DNA of 64,000 nucleotides, taken from positions 43,854,711 to 43,918,710 of the forward strand of contig CM047425.1 in assembly GCA_026168455.1 (NCBI GenBank). Reading direction: 5' to 3'. The notes under the pieces are model-generated. The model saw only the letters and a program-made list of their open reading frames with translations, did no database searches and had not been told where the DNA came from. This document shows, piece after piece, positions 1 to 11,694 of this stretch. The position numbers and the translations under genes are program-made. The first letter of the stretch is position 1; each line of letters opens with the position of its first letter. Source of the stretch: Theocolax elegans. Taxonomy: Eukaryota; Arthropoda; Insecta; Hymenoptera; Cerocephalidae.

Positions 1-1060
1 AAATAACTGCTAATTTCTGAAAAAGTTATCCCAAACTCAACTATATAATTTTTTTACTTATACCTATTTGCAGTTATCAATAATTATTAATAATTACTTT
101 CAGTTTGTTGCAATTGGTAGCACTTTAAAATTTCCACTAGGGATGGTTTCTTTATTATATTTAATATATGTGTACGTATACATATTTGTATAAAGAAAAA
201 CCAATAAAAATGTGTACATAAATTTAATTTACAATAATTATAGTTACAAAATTCAGAAAATTTTTTCTTTTCTCATCTGTAAAATAATCTAAATTTTGTA
301 TAAAGTTATAGTGCGAGAATGGAAAGCAACGATTAAAAACAGATTTTATTCAGACAATTGTAAAGGGAATTGTAAAGATACACATAGACGCGTATGCGTA
401 TATACATACTCATCGTCTATCTTTCTCTCTCTTCATGCCACAAACCCCATATTAACTTTGCATTCGTATAACAGTGATTTTCATCACTCGATCCCCTATC
501 TTTATAATAAATCGTTTTTAAAATACAGAAATGATGATTTATAAATTAAATGATAAATTAATTACAGTTTTTATTATATTTATAATAAAAGGGTGCGACC
601 CCTCTGACGAGACGGTCTTGTTTTATTTTACAATTTTTTCTAGCGCCATCTCGCAGCGACGGATGAAACTGAAAAACGCGATCTTCTTTATCCTTCGTAC
701 GATTCGAAACTTTCGAGTCTATTGACACAGTTCTGTACAACTTTCTCTCTGAATATTGCATGAAAAATCGTGCAATAATTTGTATTTGATTCTTTGTTTT
801 ATATTTCAGGTGGAAACGCTTCAAATTATCATGATTGTGTATCTAATTTGGTATAATAAATAAATATGAATTTAATTTCCAAAAGTATACATATATATAT
901 TTAGCAGACAATATTTGAAACCTGGCTTACTTTCATCATTTGTAGTAATTTAACAGATTTCTATATCATATATGAAGGTGTTCCCGCGTGTAAAACTGCT
1001 TTAAGTTTTTATATAAGTTAATTATCATAATAATAAACACGAATTAAAGCCGTAGTTTGT
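1..1060. other. AT-rich sequence without recognised genes
   Basis: Only short open frames with no recognisable domain are present. A slightly more GC-rich patch lies near 590-720. Nothing here can be assigned to a gene or a named repeat family. Confidence 0.5.
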
Positions 1061-1446
1061 ACAGAAAAAATGTAATAAAATTGGTAGTTTAAAATTCGCC
1101 ACCGTGGCGTTCCGAACGCAGCAAGGAGCACTCTTAATTATTTCCTCAGGCGGTATGTTGATCCTACGCCTATGGAATACGATGTTGGATGATTCAAAAT
1201 TATTTGTTCAATTCCACATCTTCCCAAGAAACTTTAAAGTTTATTCTATTCCTATTCACTAAGCATCCGAAATCGTTATATAATTATATAAATACGTATA
1301 CATGAGGCTTCGGCGAGCTCACTCATTCTCTTGTAGACCATCTGGGCAAGCGGTCGTTTCAAAGAGTTTTGAATATAGAATACAATTCGTAGTTTAACCA
1401 AATGTACTCATTTATTTGTCCTGACTCCCGGTAAATCACTCCTACA

Positions 1447-1457
1447 TTGTAGCAGAG
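1447..1457 (+). promoter_or_regulatory. Possible copia-type primer binding site
   Basis: The 11 bases TTGTAGCAGAG differ by one base from the complement of the insect initiator tRNA-Met 3' end (TGGTAGCAGAG) and directly follow a CA dinucleotide, as a primer site follows an LTR. The clear copia element at 49.9-54.9 kb uses the same primer, and both sites are followed by GTGGTT within a few bases. If correct, about 1050-1446 would be a degenerate 5' LTR. No matching second LTR was found, so this is tentative. Confidence 0.3.
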
Positions 1458-1459
1458 GT

Positions 1460-3150
1460 CCGTGGTTTGTAGGTTGCGAAGTGCTACGTTATTCTTTACA
1501 AAATGAGGGGGTCTCTTAAGTGGTTGCGTTTCGTCGATCCGGATAAGGAACGCTGTGCACGCCGCCTGTGAGAGGCAGACCTGGATTTCTTTTATCTCAT
1601 CGGCAAGTTTTTAGAAGACAATCCAAATTCTGCAAGGATTAAAAAGTAAGTAAATTGAACTGCATATAAAAAAATGTGATAATTTTCTAATTAGAGTAAA
1701 TCAAAATAATTTGGATGTATAAATGCAGTGTTGGTTAAGCGTTTGGCTATACAACAGTGCATAGCATAGTACTTTAAGAAAAAGCAGATGAGAAAAAGAA
1801 ATAAATTTCTATGTTAAGAATATGAGTACAAAGATAATACGTCGAGGTTAAAAATCTAAATTGAAAAAATAAATAAAAGAAGCGAAGAGAAGAATTTTGT
1901 ATTTCTTTGTTGCGGCGTATATTGTGGGAGTTCCGAGAATCGGCGCATTTCGTGATGCGGAGAAGGGCCGAGCGGGACTTGTCGGCGCATGCGTTGTGCG
2001 CGGATGTAGGTTGAAGCGTTCGGCTAAGTGTGCTCGAGTATACAAGTTCTCATTTTGCATTTTGTTGACATTGTGGTTAATTATTTTCGTGGCCCGTATC
2101 TGGGGGTGTATTCGTGAATTTTCTTTAGCATACAAAGTTGATTTGTAATGTATTCTCTTTCTTTCTCGTTTGGGTGAATATTGACGGGTTTTGTGGCTTG
2201 CTTGATCACATTATATTTAAGTAAGTCGCGGCTTCTCTCGTACATGCATTGGTTCCTTGAGTAAAAGAAAAACGGTTTAATGTCGCACAAAACGGAGGGA
2301 GGTTTGACAGTTCTCGTGAATTATCTCGAGCAGTATGTGGCATGCAAAACGTTCTAAATTTGTCTCTTGTATGCTAAATATCATTAATAAATCACTTAAA
2401 AAATTGTGATCGAAAAATTCTCTCATTAGTTAGTGTTAAATTTTTAAATAATTGCACTTCAGAGTTATTTTAACGGAAATAATTTTTTTAATAATTAAGT
2501 TTCCAATTCAAAATATAAAAAGATGAAAAAAAATGTAATTCTGCCAAATTAATTATTTGGGCCACTCATTAAAGTGAAAGTATAGTATCCGTATGCGAGC
2601 ATGTGTGTGCACGTATGTACATGTATCTACGTATTTATGCGGTATTTATTGCTGATATATAATATTGAATGCTTTATGTTCGTCGTATTTATTGCTACAT
2701 ATATGTTGTATTTATTGCTAGAGTAAATTGAGAATCCCCGTTTCAGGTTGACATATTAATTTGGCTTGCTTTGTGGTTAAATTGGGATGGTTATTGTGGG
2801 TTTCTTAGTTTATTGCAAAATTAATTTTTTTGAGTGGCTTACACTAAGTTTCGGGCACAATGCTCGGATGAAACCTATGTTCGGTGTAGTCTATCCATTG
2901 ACTAGAGATCTGTAGGACACAATTTGTGACTTATGCAGGGGCTTGCGCAACCCAAAACCGACCGGCCTTTGTAGTAATGTATATTTGAGTATGGTGTACG
3001 TATGTGATTTTCGCGGTGAATCTGATTTCTTGTTTTTAATTAAAGCAATTTGATGTTCGATTGATTTCGTTTGGAAAGAGGAAAACATTGTTATATTGGA
3101 TTAAGATGAATATTATCTGGTACTAATTAAATTAATTAGAATATAAACAG
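1460..3150. other. Non-coding, no recognised genes
   Basis: The interval is mixed AT-rich sequence with a GC-richer patch around 1920-2010. The open frames on both strands are short and show no protein motif. It could be leader or decayed interior of a retroelement, but nothing in it shows this directly. Confidence 0.4.
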
Positions 3151-4187
3151 TGTGACGCGGTATTCGCGTACCCGGTAAAATTAATTATTTTATTAATTAA
3201 AATTGGCCGTTGGGCCGCGTTGTCCAATACCGCGCACACAATTAATTTATTATTGTCGCGAAGATGCTCGCTGTCGCCAGGAACACGAGTTTGCTGGGAC
3301 GCACGGTGTGGAGGATTCGGGCGATCCTCCTTGCCTCGACACGATGTATTTTAAGTTAAATAAATAGTCGGCGGGAGCGGGGAGAAATAATAATTACTAC
3401 GATAATTAAAATAAGAATGAATAAAACATTCATTCAATTAAATTAACAGTTGGCCATTCAGGCCGTGTGCCGCGACAATTTAGATACGCGCGGGCGGAAC
3501 TCCCGGGAAACCTGCCGGATCGAAATCCTCGCCTGCAACAGGTTCTAACTCCCAGGACCCGCTGTTCGTGTACCATCGTACCCGAAGACACTCCCGATGT
3601 ACACACACACACACACACACACACACACGGGGGGGGGGGGTCACGAAAGTAATCAAACACTTATCGGTGACGCTCCTCGGGGATGGCCCAGCCGATCCCC
3701 GGCGAGTGGTCGACCTGCTGTACAAGGAGACGACCTCTACTTGAGGCGGTGAAGGCGGTCCGCGTGTCAATCGCATACGACCCCGTCTTTAAACACACAT
3801 ACACACCCACTCAACTTCACGGGACACGTATAAGTCCACCCGGGGTCTCCGCACCGAGCCCTGCTCCGGAACAGCCTTCACAGAGCTTAATGCAGGAAGG
3901 GGGTGGGGCGCGCTCTCAGCACTGGCGAGCAGCACGCGATCACGATAAAAACAATAATCCGTCTTGATCGACGAATTATCACACACTGATTAGGGGATCG
4001 CCTAATTTCCCGAAAAAGGGATGAGAGTGGGGAAACACACACACTCTCTCGCGCTCTCATCCCTACGTATAGTAGCGCGCTTAATTGTACACTTGGCCTT
4101 GACATACGAAAGGCTCCGACGACTTATAATTCGCGAATTTAAATATTCTATTCGTCGTGAATAGATTGTGTGACGATTTCCGTCACA
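3151..4187. mobile_element. Possible solo LTR (TGTGAC...GTCACA)
   Basis: This 1,037-bp block is more GC-rich than its surroundings and is bounded by TGTGACGCGG at the left and TTCCGTCACA at the right, so it has the short TG...CA inverted termini typical of LTRs. It contains no retroelement coding sequence. It carries a CA microsatellite followed by a G run. I could not see a matching target-site duplication (AACAG left, ACATT right), which weakens the call. A fragment of a larger element is the alternative. Confidence 0.4.
3600..3640. repeat. (AC)n microsatellite followed by poly-G
   Basis: A run of about 14 AC dinucleotides is followed directly by a run of G. Such tracts change length easily. 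Apparent open frames across it on both strands are repeat artefacts. Confidence 0.9.
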
Positions 4188-4699
4188 ACATTTATTGAGA
4201 GAAAATATTGTCAGAGAAATATTTAAATTTTAAATTGAGAATCTTAAACAATAAATTTGGAAGTAAACTTTTCACTAAAAAAATACAGATATCTTACGTA
4301 CAATTCAAACTAAATACCAATGTTTCGCAATTCTGGAACAGATGGCTAATAACATAAATGCCCAGAGTTGCACCGATAATGATTGGAGTTAAGAATATGC
4401 AGAGTATATCAGGATTAGACGTGAAGTTGATAATAAATATTTTTAGCCATCAATAATCGACAGATAATTCAGAGTGATGTAATTGATTCATAAGTTCGAA
4501 AATTTAATTATATTGAAAATTAAAATAATTTTTGTGAGATGAGTCTTGATAACCACATCTGATAATTTTAACGCTTCAGAGAAATCCAGATAATATATGA
4601 ATATTTTATTTCACAGCAACAATCACAACACCGAGAGAATCGAAAATTAATGTAATCACTGTTGCATAAATATCTAATTTGACTACAGTAAATTTAAAT

Positions 4700-6540
4700 C
4701 ACAGATGCAGAGATACACACAGTTCTCAAGACAATGTGGTTCAACTGCAGAGTCATATCGAATGCTCAAGCTGTAGCGAAAAATATGCCATTAAATATTA
4801 TTGAAGATCAAACAACTCATGTCTTGATGAATGAAGCTGTAGATAAACTTGTTTTAGTCCATCAGACTGCTTGAATCTGAAAAATTTACAGTCGATGCAG
4901 TCTTCAGAATCCAGAGCAAATAATTATCAAAATCAATGTGAAGCATTGGGTTCAAATAACATAATAAACATACGATCAAATATTCAATGACATTATAAAT
5001 TAACTTCTATATCAAGTTTTGAAGTTTGGCTTGACTGTCTCAAAACAGAGTTGACAATCTGGTATTATTAGATTTAATAGATTTAAATATGACTATACCA
5101 ACTAAAACCTCAGAGATTGAAAAAACATTAAGAAAGATATCTGTTAAAAACATAATTATAACTCACATAGATGAAAAATATCACAAAAAATTTTGAGTTC
5201 AACCGAGCCTAAGGAAATACTAAAGAGATTAAGAGAAAGTAGAAAAGATGAGGTTAGCTCAACGCCTACTTCAATTAGAACTCGTCTTTACAATCTTCGA
5301 ATGAATAAAGAAAAAAAAGTTCACAAGTTTTGTGAACGATTCGATCGAATTGTTAGAGAACATGAGCTAAGCGATGATTCTCAGAAATTTACAGAGCAAG
5401 AAAAACAATCTACTTTTTATCAGGCATATATTGGAATTATGCCTGAAATTCGACGCACTGAGTCTGGAGTAATAATACTACAGGAAAAGTAATGAACATG
5501 GAGGCTGCTACAAGAAATTTATCTGAGCCAAAAAAATTTCAAAAATCTAAAGGAAAAAACTCTAAATGTTTTAGATGTAACCAAGTCGGTCACTAGCAGC
5601 AAGATTATGCGTTAAAAATCAGTAATCGATGGTTTTGCTATATCTGTAGTTGTGAAACTGATCATTAAGGGGACGATTGGTCTGCTAATGGTAACCAATC
5701 TTAAATGCATGAAAAACGGCCACTCTATAAGAACTCTGAGTCATATTTTATGGGCCTCCCAATAAAAAGAATAAGTTTACTCAGAGGTTAGAAATTTATG
5801 GCAGAGCCTCAGCTAATAATAGAGGAAATCAAATACGAGGTAGAGAAAGTAGAGGCAACTTTAGAAGTAGAGGTAATAAAGGCGGATAGAGAAACCGTTC
5901 AACCGCTAGAAGAGCAGAATATAATGATAAGGAGAATATGACGACCAAGATTATTCAGAGTATGATGAAAGGAACTTTTTGGTAATAAGTTAGATAATAA
6001 AAATCATATAGACTTTGCAGTAGATTCTGGTGCAATGGAGTCCATTTAAATAAAAGCTCAATTTTAACTGATATTAAAATATCTAAAAATGGAGTTATTA
6101 AGAGTGCTAACAAGAACGAGTTTGTTGATATTGTAATTGATGGCAGAGGTAATCTTTTGTTGAAAAATGATATGTAAGCGGTAATCATATTAAGTTAGAA
6201 AATGTAATTGCTGCAAAAGATATTTCAGAGAATCTATTATCATTACGTAAAATAGTAGATGCTTTATTTATTATAAATCTTGATGAAATTTTTAGAGTAT
6301 ATAATAAACAAAATAATAAAACGATTTTTGAAGGAAAATATATAAAACCCAACTGGATAGTTAAATTTGAAGTGAAAAAAGTCAGTAAGTCAGTATAACA
6401 GATAAATGTAATAACTACACCTGTACTGCATGTACAGCAATAGACAATAAGTCTTTCAAACAATCGCAGACCAATAGTGATAAAATATATTACTTCGATT
6501 CAGAAAGTGAAAAATTGATTAGAAATTAGTGCAGACTGAA
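4700..6540 (+). pseudogene. Degenerate Ty1/copia gag-pol fragment
   Basis: Decayed coding sequence of a copia-type retrotransposon. The best open piece (5193-5492, 99 residues) resembles the UBN2-type Gag region, with the typical EILKRLRESRKDE and IRTRLYNLR segments. Further on, translated pieces show a zinc-knuckle start (CFRCNQVGH, about 5570), an arginine/glycine-rich stretch, an aspartic-protease-like VDSGA motif (about 6020) and a segment like the region after the protease (KDISENLLSLRKIVDA, about 6215-6260). Many stops and frame changes interrupt it, and reverse transcriptase and RNase H are not seen. In a living element this polyprotein would form the particle and drive reverse transcription. 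Limits are approximate. Confidence 0.6.
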
Positions 6541-6954
6541 AAAACTGTTTTTTTTTTCAAATTAATGTAGATTTTGATTGGTGGAGCGGCGATTACAAAG
6601 CTGATGCAAGCTTTCAAAAAATAAGTGCGATTGTCGAGAATAGCATGCAGTCCAATGATATTGTTCTGCACAATTTTCAAACTTACAGTTACAGAAAAGT
6701 AATTATTAAAGTGTATTTAGATATTAGATATGGACGGCTGAGTGATTGAAGGTATTATCTCGGAGCCCGGTTGAAGAAGGTGCCATCTCAGAGGCATTTT
6801 ATATTCTCAAATTTTCTAGTGCTAGCCATGCGACATTTTGCTATGCTTTATTATCAAATTGAAAATATTTTTTGAAATTGGGGGAAAAATTTTAAATATC
6901 AAGTAATTGACAAGATTCTTCTAGATATACATATATTTGCGATAAATTTAATTA
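6541..6954. other. No recognised genes
   Basis: AT-rich sequence between the copia relic and the inverted-repeat region. No open frame of note. It may include the decayed end of the copia relic, but nothing shows this. Confidence 0.4.
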
Positions 6955-8065
6955 GTTATATGGAAAATAAAATTTTATATTTAACGATTATGTGACCATA
7001 TAAGACATCGAAGTTATTACCCTTTTGATCGAGGGGTAATCATTTTTAGCATACGGGATAATATGAGCTATTGTTGCTTATGGTGCCATACACAAAATCA
7101 ATTTTATTGCATTTAACTTTATGGATTTCTAGGCTTTTTATGCACAGTGTTAAAAAGTTTGAAACATCTCCTCTATTTTCGAAAATATTGTTTAAACATA
7201 AAAAAGTTTAAGACAATAGAGGCAGAGTTTGGAAATAGCTATCTAATAATGACCATAACTACAAACTTCCCCGCAAATCGGAAGAACGAAAAAAATTATC
7301 TTGTGCATAACCTTCGCCATGACCTTCACCATGACCGTTAAGGTTATTTAAAGGACAATTTAAAATTTGGAGAAGACTGACAACATAAAATAATTTTACA
7401 CTTGACCTTGACCCTGACCTCGCATTTATTTCAAGGTCATATAAAGGCAATTAAAATATTTCGAAACGGATTGTCTATTTGCTTTAAATCAAATGCTTTT
7501 ACCTCTTAATAAATTTCAAGGTAATGCGAAGTCATGGTCAAGGTCAAAATGTAAAATATTTCTTATGTTATCATTTATTTTTTAAATTTAAAATTGACAT
7601 GGAGAGTCATTGTCAAGACCATGATGAAGGTCGTGCACAAAATTATTTTATTCGTTCTTTCGAATTCCGGGAACAAAATTATACGGTTTTATATCAAATT
7701 CTTAAATTGACCTTTTAATAGCCGTCAAGGTAATGGACAAGAGCTTGGCCATGGTCTTTATTGGATTGGTATTTCCATACCCTGCAACTTTTGTCTGGAA
7801 CTGTTTTATGTTTAAGCTGTATTTTCAAAAATATAGGGGATGCTTTCAATGACCATGTGTTATAATTATTTTAATATTATGTTATAATTAATGTCGAATA
7901 TTACCCCTTATCCTAGAAATGCAATAAAATTCAATTCTCTTATGGCATCATAAGCGAGAAATGCAATGAAATCAATGTCTGATGTGACCAAAAATGCAAT
8001 AAAACCAATGTCTTATATGACCCCACATGCGAAAAATACAAAATTTTATTTTCCATATGAAAAAT
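6955..8065. repeat. Degenerate foldback (inverted-repeat) element
   Basis: The segment near 6955-7130 recurs in inverted orientation near 7890-8065. Shared blocks include TATGGAAAATAAAATTTTAT, the CATATAAGACAT block and TTTTATTGCATTT. The arms are diverged. The central part (about 7300-7760) holds many copies of AAGGTCA/TGACCTT rather than coding sequence. This is most simply an old non-autonomous inverted-repeat transposon. No clean termini or target duplication were found. Confidence 0.5.
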
Positions 8066-8120
8066 TACTTTGTCGTGTAGATATCGTCGCCTTCGAATAA
8101 AAACATTCTAACTCAGTAAA

Positions 8121-8535
8121 CGCTTGGAAAACACATTAATTCAAAATTCAGTTGGAGAACACATTAATTCAGAATTCGCTTGGAAAACATGTTAACTCGG
8201 AATTCGCTTGGAGAATACGTTAACTTAAAGTCGCTTGGAAAACACGTTAATTCAAAATTCAGTTGGAGAACACATTAATTCAGAATTCGCTTGGAAAACA
8301 TGTTAACTCGGAATTCGCTTGGAGAATACGTTAACTTAAAGTCGCTTGGAAAACACATTAACTCCAAATTCAGTTGGAGAACACATTAATTCAGAATTCG
8401 CTTGAAAAACATTTTAACTTGTAATTCGAATGGAGAATACGTTAACTTAAAGTTGCTTGGAGAATACGTTAACTCAAAAATCGCTTGGATAAAACGTTAA
8501 CTCAAAATTCGCTTGGCATATATGTTAGTTAAGAC
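8121..8535. repeat. 28-bp minisatellite with four-unit higher-order repeat
   Basis: About fifteen tandem units of 26-28 bp, typified by CGCTTGGAAAACACATTAAT. Units alternate in a fixed order: a GGAAAACAC type, a CAGTTGGAG type, a GGAAAACATG type and a GGAGAATACG type. This four-unit block (about 111 bp) is repeated three times before the array decays at its right end. There are no spacers, so it is not a CRISPR array. Confidence 0.9.
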
Positions 8536-9289
8536 GATGGTTTTGTCGCCTCGATTGAAGTTGGCACCACTGACAAAAATTTTTAACATTTTATGAATAA
8601 ATAAAAAAACTAATTTTCGCGTATTACATTTATTACTGTCTGATTTATTATATTGTCGAACAATGCAATTTAATACATGCATGTATGATTTTTTTATTTT
8701 TCTGAGCGCTATTATTATAGAGAAATGCGTTCCGCTAAAAAAAGGTGAAAAATTCTATTGTTTAAGAAAATAGTGGAAAACAGTAATTCTCGATAATTTT
8801 ATGAATTATAGGTATATGGACTCTCCATAAATGTGTAAAAGTACATGAATACATTTCTACACCAAAACGTAGAATAAATATTTGAAAAAATGTATATTTT
8901 GATGACTTTGTACTAAATATTTATGAAATTGCATTGGTTCATAATTATATTGTTTTCAATATTATAATTGAAAACAATTTGCTATGTATAGTTTTTGCGA
9001 CTATCGGAAAAATATTTTGTAAGGGAGAAAGTTCAACTTTATTCCCACTTGCGACGAAAGGTATACTTTATACATGCATATCTCTATATTATGTAAATAT
9101 TTCGCCGCTACCGCCGTGTCTAAGCTTTCAGGATTCAATGTATATATATGATATATAAATAGTTCGCCGCCGTCTTGTCTAAAATTTTAGGGTTCTAATA
9201 TATGCTGCTGTGTATAAAAATTTTTATATATATATATGGTTCCAGAAACCATAGTACATAAATATATATATATATATGGGGTATTCCAC
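8536..9289. other. AT-rich sequence with TA microsatellites
   Basis: No protein motif is visible in the short open frames. Short TA runs occur near 9140-9155, 9220-9236 and 9260-9278. Confidence 0.5.
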
Positions 9290-9790
9290 GTGAAGTGGTC
9301 CGATCAACATTTTAAAATGCACCAAATTTTGGGTACACTTTGCAAATGTTTTTCAGAATACAGAAAAAAATTTTTAGGTACTGGAATCTATTTGCTCAAA
9401 AGTTATTCTAGCCTCAAAAAGTGAATTTTTCCATATTTTTTTCAACACCAGCTGGGTTTACCGCTATATAGCTCAAAATCTATCAACTTTTACTATAGAA
9501 CATTATATGTAACATTCGTTGCTAATTATATCTAGAATTTATTCTTCTGGGTTAGAATTTCTAATCTCAAGGTCAATGTTACATAAACTACATGTCAATA
9601 TTCAACTTGAAAAAAGTGCAAGTGCGCCACCTTTGATTTTTTCATCCAAAAGTCTAAAAGAAAGCTTAGAGCAATACCTTTCAAATGGTTTGTAGCATTT
9701 TTATGGCCTTCAATTCTGTAGAAAGTTATGACAATTTAAAGAAACACGAAATTTTTTTAAAAATTTAAATGGGAATTACCATGTTAATTT
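9290..9790. repeat. Dispersed repeat, copy 1
   Basis: This roughly 500-bp block is related to 33110-33560 in the same orientation. Shared segments include GCACCAAATTTTGGGTACA, CTCAAAATCTAT, GGGTTAGAATTT and AATACCTTTC. It is a non-coding repeat family of unknown class. Its right end lies close to the broken 3' end of the LINE at 9842, so it may have replaced the rest of that element. Confidence 0.7.
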
Positions 9791-9841
9791 TTGTGAATTT
9801 TTTGTATTTCACCGTGTCCGCCGATTTTATACGTTTACCAA

Positions 9842-10976
9842 TTACAGTATAGGTGACGTATCTCCTTTGCTTCGTTCTGGAGATAAGTACCGCCTCGGCA
9901 GTAAAGCCACATCGTCCGTAAAAGCCACCATCGACACTCCCTCTGGAAGCTGCTGCCTAAGCAGTCCGTCATAAACGACGTTCCAAAGAAGAGGTCCCAA
10001 GACCGACCCCTGTGGCACGCCTCCGATGATGTTATAGGAGTGCGCGCCATCCTCGGTGTCATAGACGAGGATCCGTTCTGTGAGGTAGCACGAGATGATT
10101 TTGCGTAGGTAGAGCGACACCTTTAATTGTTCCACGGACAACATAATGTTGTCCCATCGAGCCAAGTTGAAGGTATTGCGGATATGCAGGGCGATGATAG
10201 CATACATGCGCCTAGAATTCCTAGTACCACCGATGGCATTGGTGGCCAGCTCAACAACTCGACTTCTAGCGTCAATAGTTGAGCGCCCTTTCCGAAAACT
10301 GAACTTTTTGTCGGATCGATCGCCTGCCTGTGCAATGGCTGCTTGTAACCTGGCACAAATGACCCGCTCGAATAGCTTCCCGGCTATATCCAACAAACAG
10401 AGTGGCTGATACGAGGAAGGGTTCTCTGGTGGTTGGCTCCCCTTTGGGAAAAGCACCAGCCTCTGTACCTTCCACTATACTGGGAAGTATCGTAACTGAA
10501 AACATGCACTAAATGTGTCTGCAAATATTTGTGGCACATTCAGCGCAGCGGTCTTAATGGCCAGACCAGGTATTCCATCCGGCTCTGGAGCTTTACGGAT
10601 GGATATTCTCCTTGCAGCCATTTTCAGCTCGGTTATGCTAATGTCTGGCGGCGCGACTGCACTGTCGGTCCCCATTAGACCTGTCTCGCTGCTCGTTCCT
10701 GATGTTGTGGGAATAGGTGGCGCACCGCTCTGTCAAGAAAATGTGGACACGATGACATTGAGACGTCCCTGGGTTTGATCTTATTCATCACCATTTCGTA
10801 GGGCTTACCCTAGGGATCGCGGTCCACACCTCCTCGCAAAATTCGCGCCAGCACTTGCGTTTAGCCGCTTTAATGGCAGCCTTGAGCTCTTTCCATTTTT
10901 CCTCGTAGGCCGCGATTAGTTCTTGGTACCGCGGCTGGTTCCGAACTCTCTGCGGAGTCGCCGAGTCCGCAGACAC
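9842..10976 (-). pseudogene. R1-type LINE reverse transcriptase, broken
   Basis: Remains of ORF2 of a non-LTR retrotransposon, which would copy its RNA onto nicked chromosomal DNA. Reading on the minus strand: a linker rich in basic residues (10976-10788, with KAAKRKCWREFCEEV), the KAPEPDGIPG motif (10675-10475; usually KAPGPDGIP), then the RT core (10456-9842) with PQGSVLGPLLWNVVYDG and the catalytic box as AFTDDVAL, where most relatives have FADD. The pieces lie in different frames. The gene stops just after the catalytic box, so thumb and C-terminal zinc region are absent. 3' truncation is unusual for a LINE and suggests later deletion or replacement. Confidence 0.8.
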
Positions 10977-11182
10977 TCACGGCGTATTTTTGCGATATTG
11001 TCAATCCACCAGTAAATAGGTGGACGGTCACGGGGAATGGATTTCCCGGCCATAGAGATATCCTAAGCCGCTGTTATGGCACGCGTGAGTTCCTCAGCTC
11101 GTTCTTCCGGAGTTCTTTTGACAGTGACTTCTGCTATGACTGAAGCTACACGAGTGCTTGATAGTCGCTCCCTGTGTAGCGA

Positions 11183-11530
11183 TCACTTAACTTTCCAGGT
11201 AAACTCTCTCTTCATTAATCTGGGATCGAAGAAGGTTAGGTCTACTATAGACAGCCCCGCCTTAGTAAAAGTGCCTCGAGGAGTGTACGACCACGAGTGT
11301 TCGTTTCGTACTGCCCCATTCTGTAGCCCAAGCATTAAAATCCCCTCCGATGACTTTTGGCAATCGGGAAGACCTTGCACTGGTAACGATGACATTAAGG
11401 GATCCCAGAAATCCATCGATGTTATTACTGGGTGGGAGGTAGCAACTGTACATTTGCATACCCACCACCTCCACCCAGGTAAAATTGGGGAGGCTAGCGT
11501 CCATTTTTCCGGATACATGCATGTTTCCAC
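11183..11530 (-). pseudogene. LINE apurinic-type endonuclease domain, frameshifted
   Basis: Two overlapping minus-strand frames carry successive parts of an exonuclease-endonuclease-phosphatase domain. One frame (11522-11262) has YSCYLPPSNN and VIGGDFNAWATEWGS, containing the GDFNA motif. The other has the downstream SIVDLTFFDPRLM part, matching the usual S-hydrophobic-DLT motif. A frame change therefore lies near 11315-11345. The domain nicks target DNA to start reverse transcription. It sits between the Gag-like ORF and the RT, the normal order for an R1/jockey-type element. Confidence 0.75.
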
Positions 11531-11694
11531 ATACCTAGATGGCCGCTCTGCCAGTGGAATTACTCATCTATTTCGATTCAATGAGATCCCTGTACTCCTC
11601 GCTGACGATAACAATGTCAGCTTGCTCTTCTCTGACCAACTGTGGCAGCAGATCCTGGGCCACAGCACAGTGGTTTAGGTTGATTTGTAGCACT

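Noticed and set aside
3430..3986. Overlapping frames on both strands of 65-98 codons
   Set aside because: GC-richer sequence with a CA microsatellite inside the possible LTR gives long frames by chance.
8121..8535. Regular short repeats resembling a CRISPR array
   Set aside because: Units are directly adjacent without unique spacers, and the context is eukaryotic.
11076..11678. 200-codon plus-strand open frame
   Set aside because: It is antisense to the LINE endonuclease, has no motif, and the minus strand explains the region.
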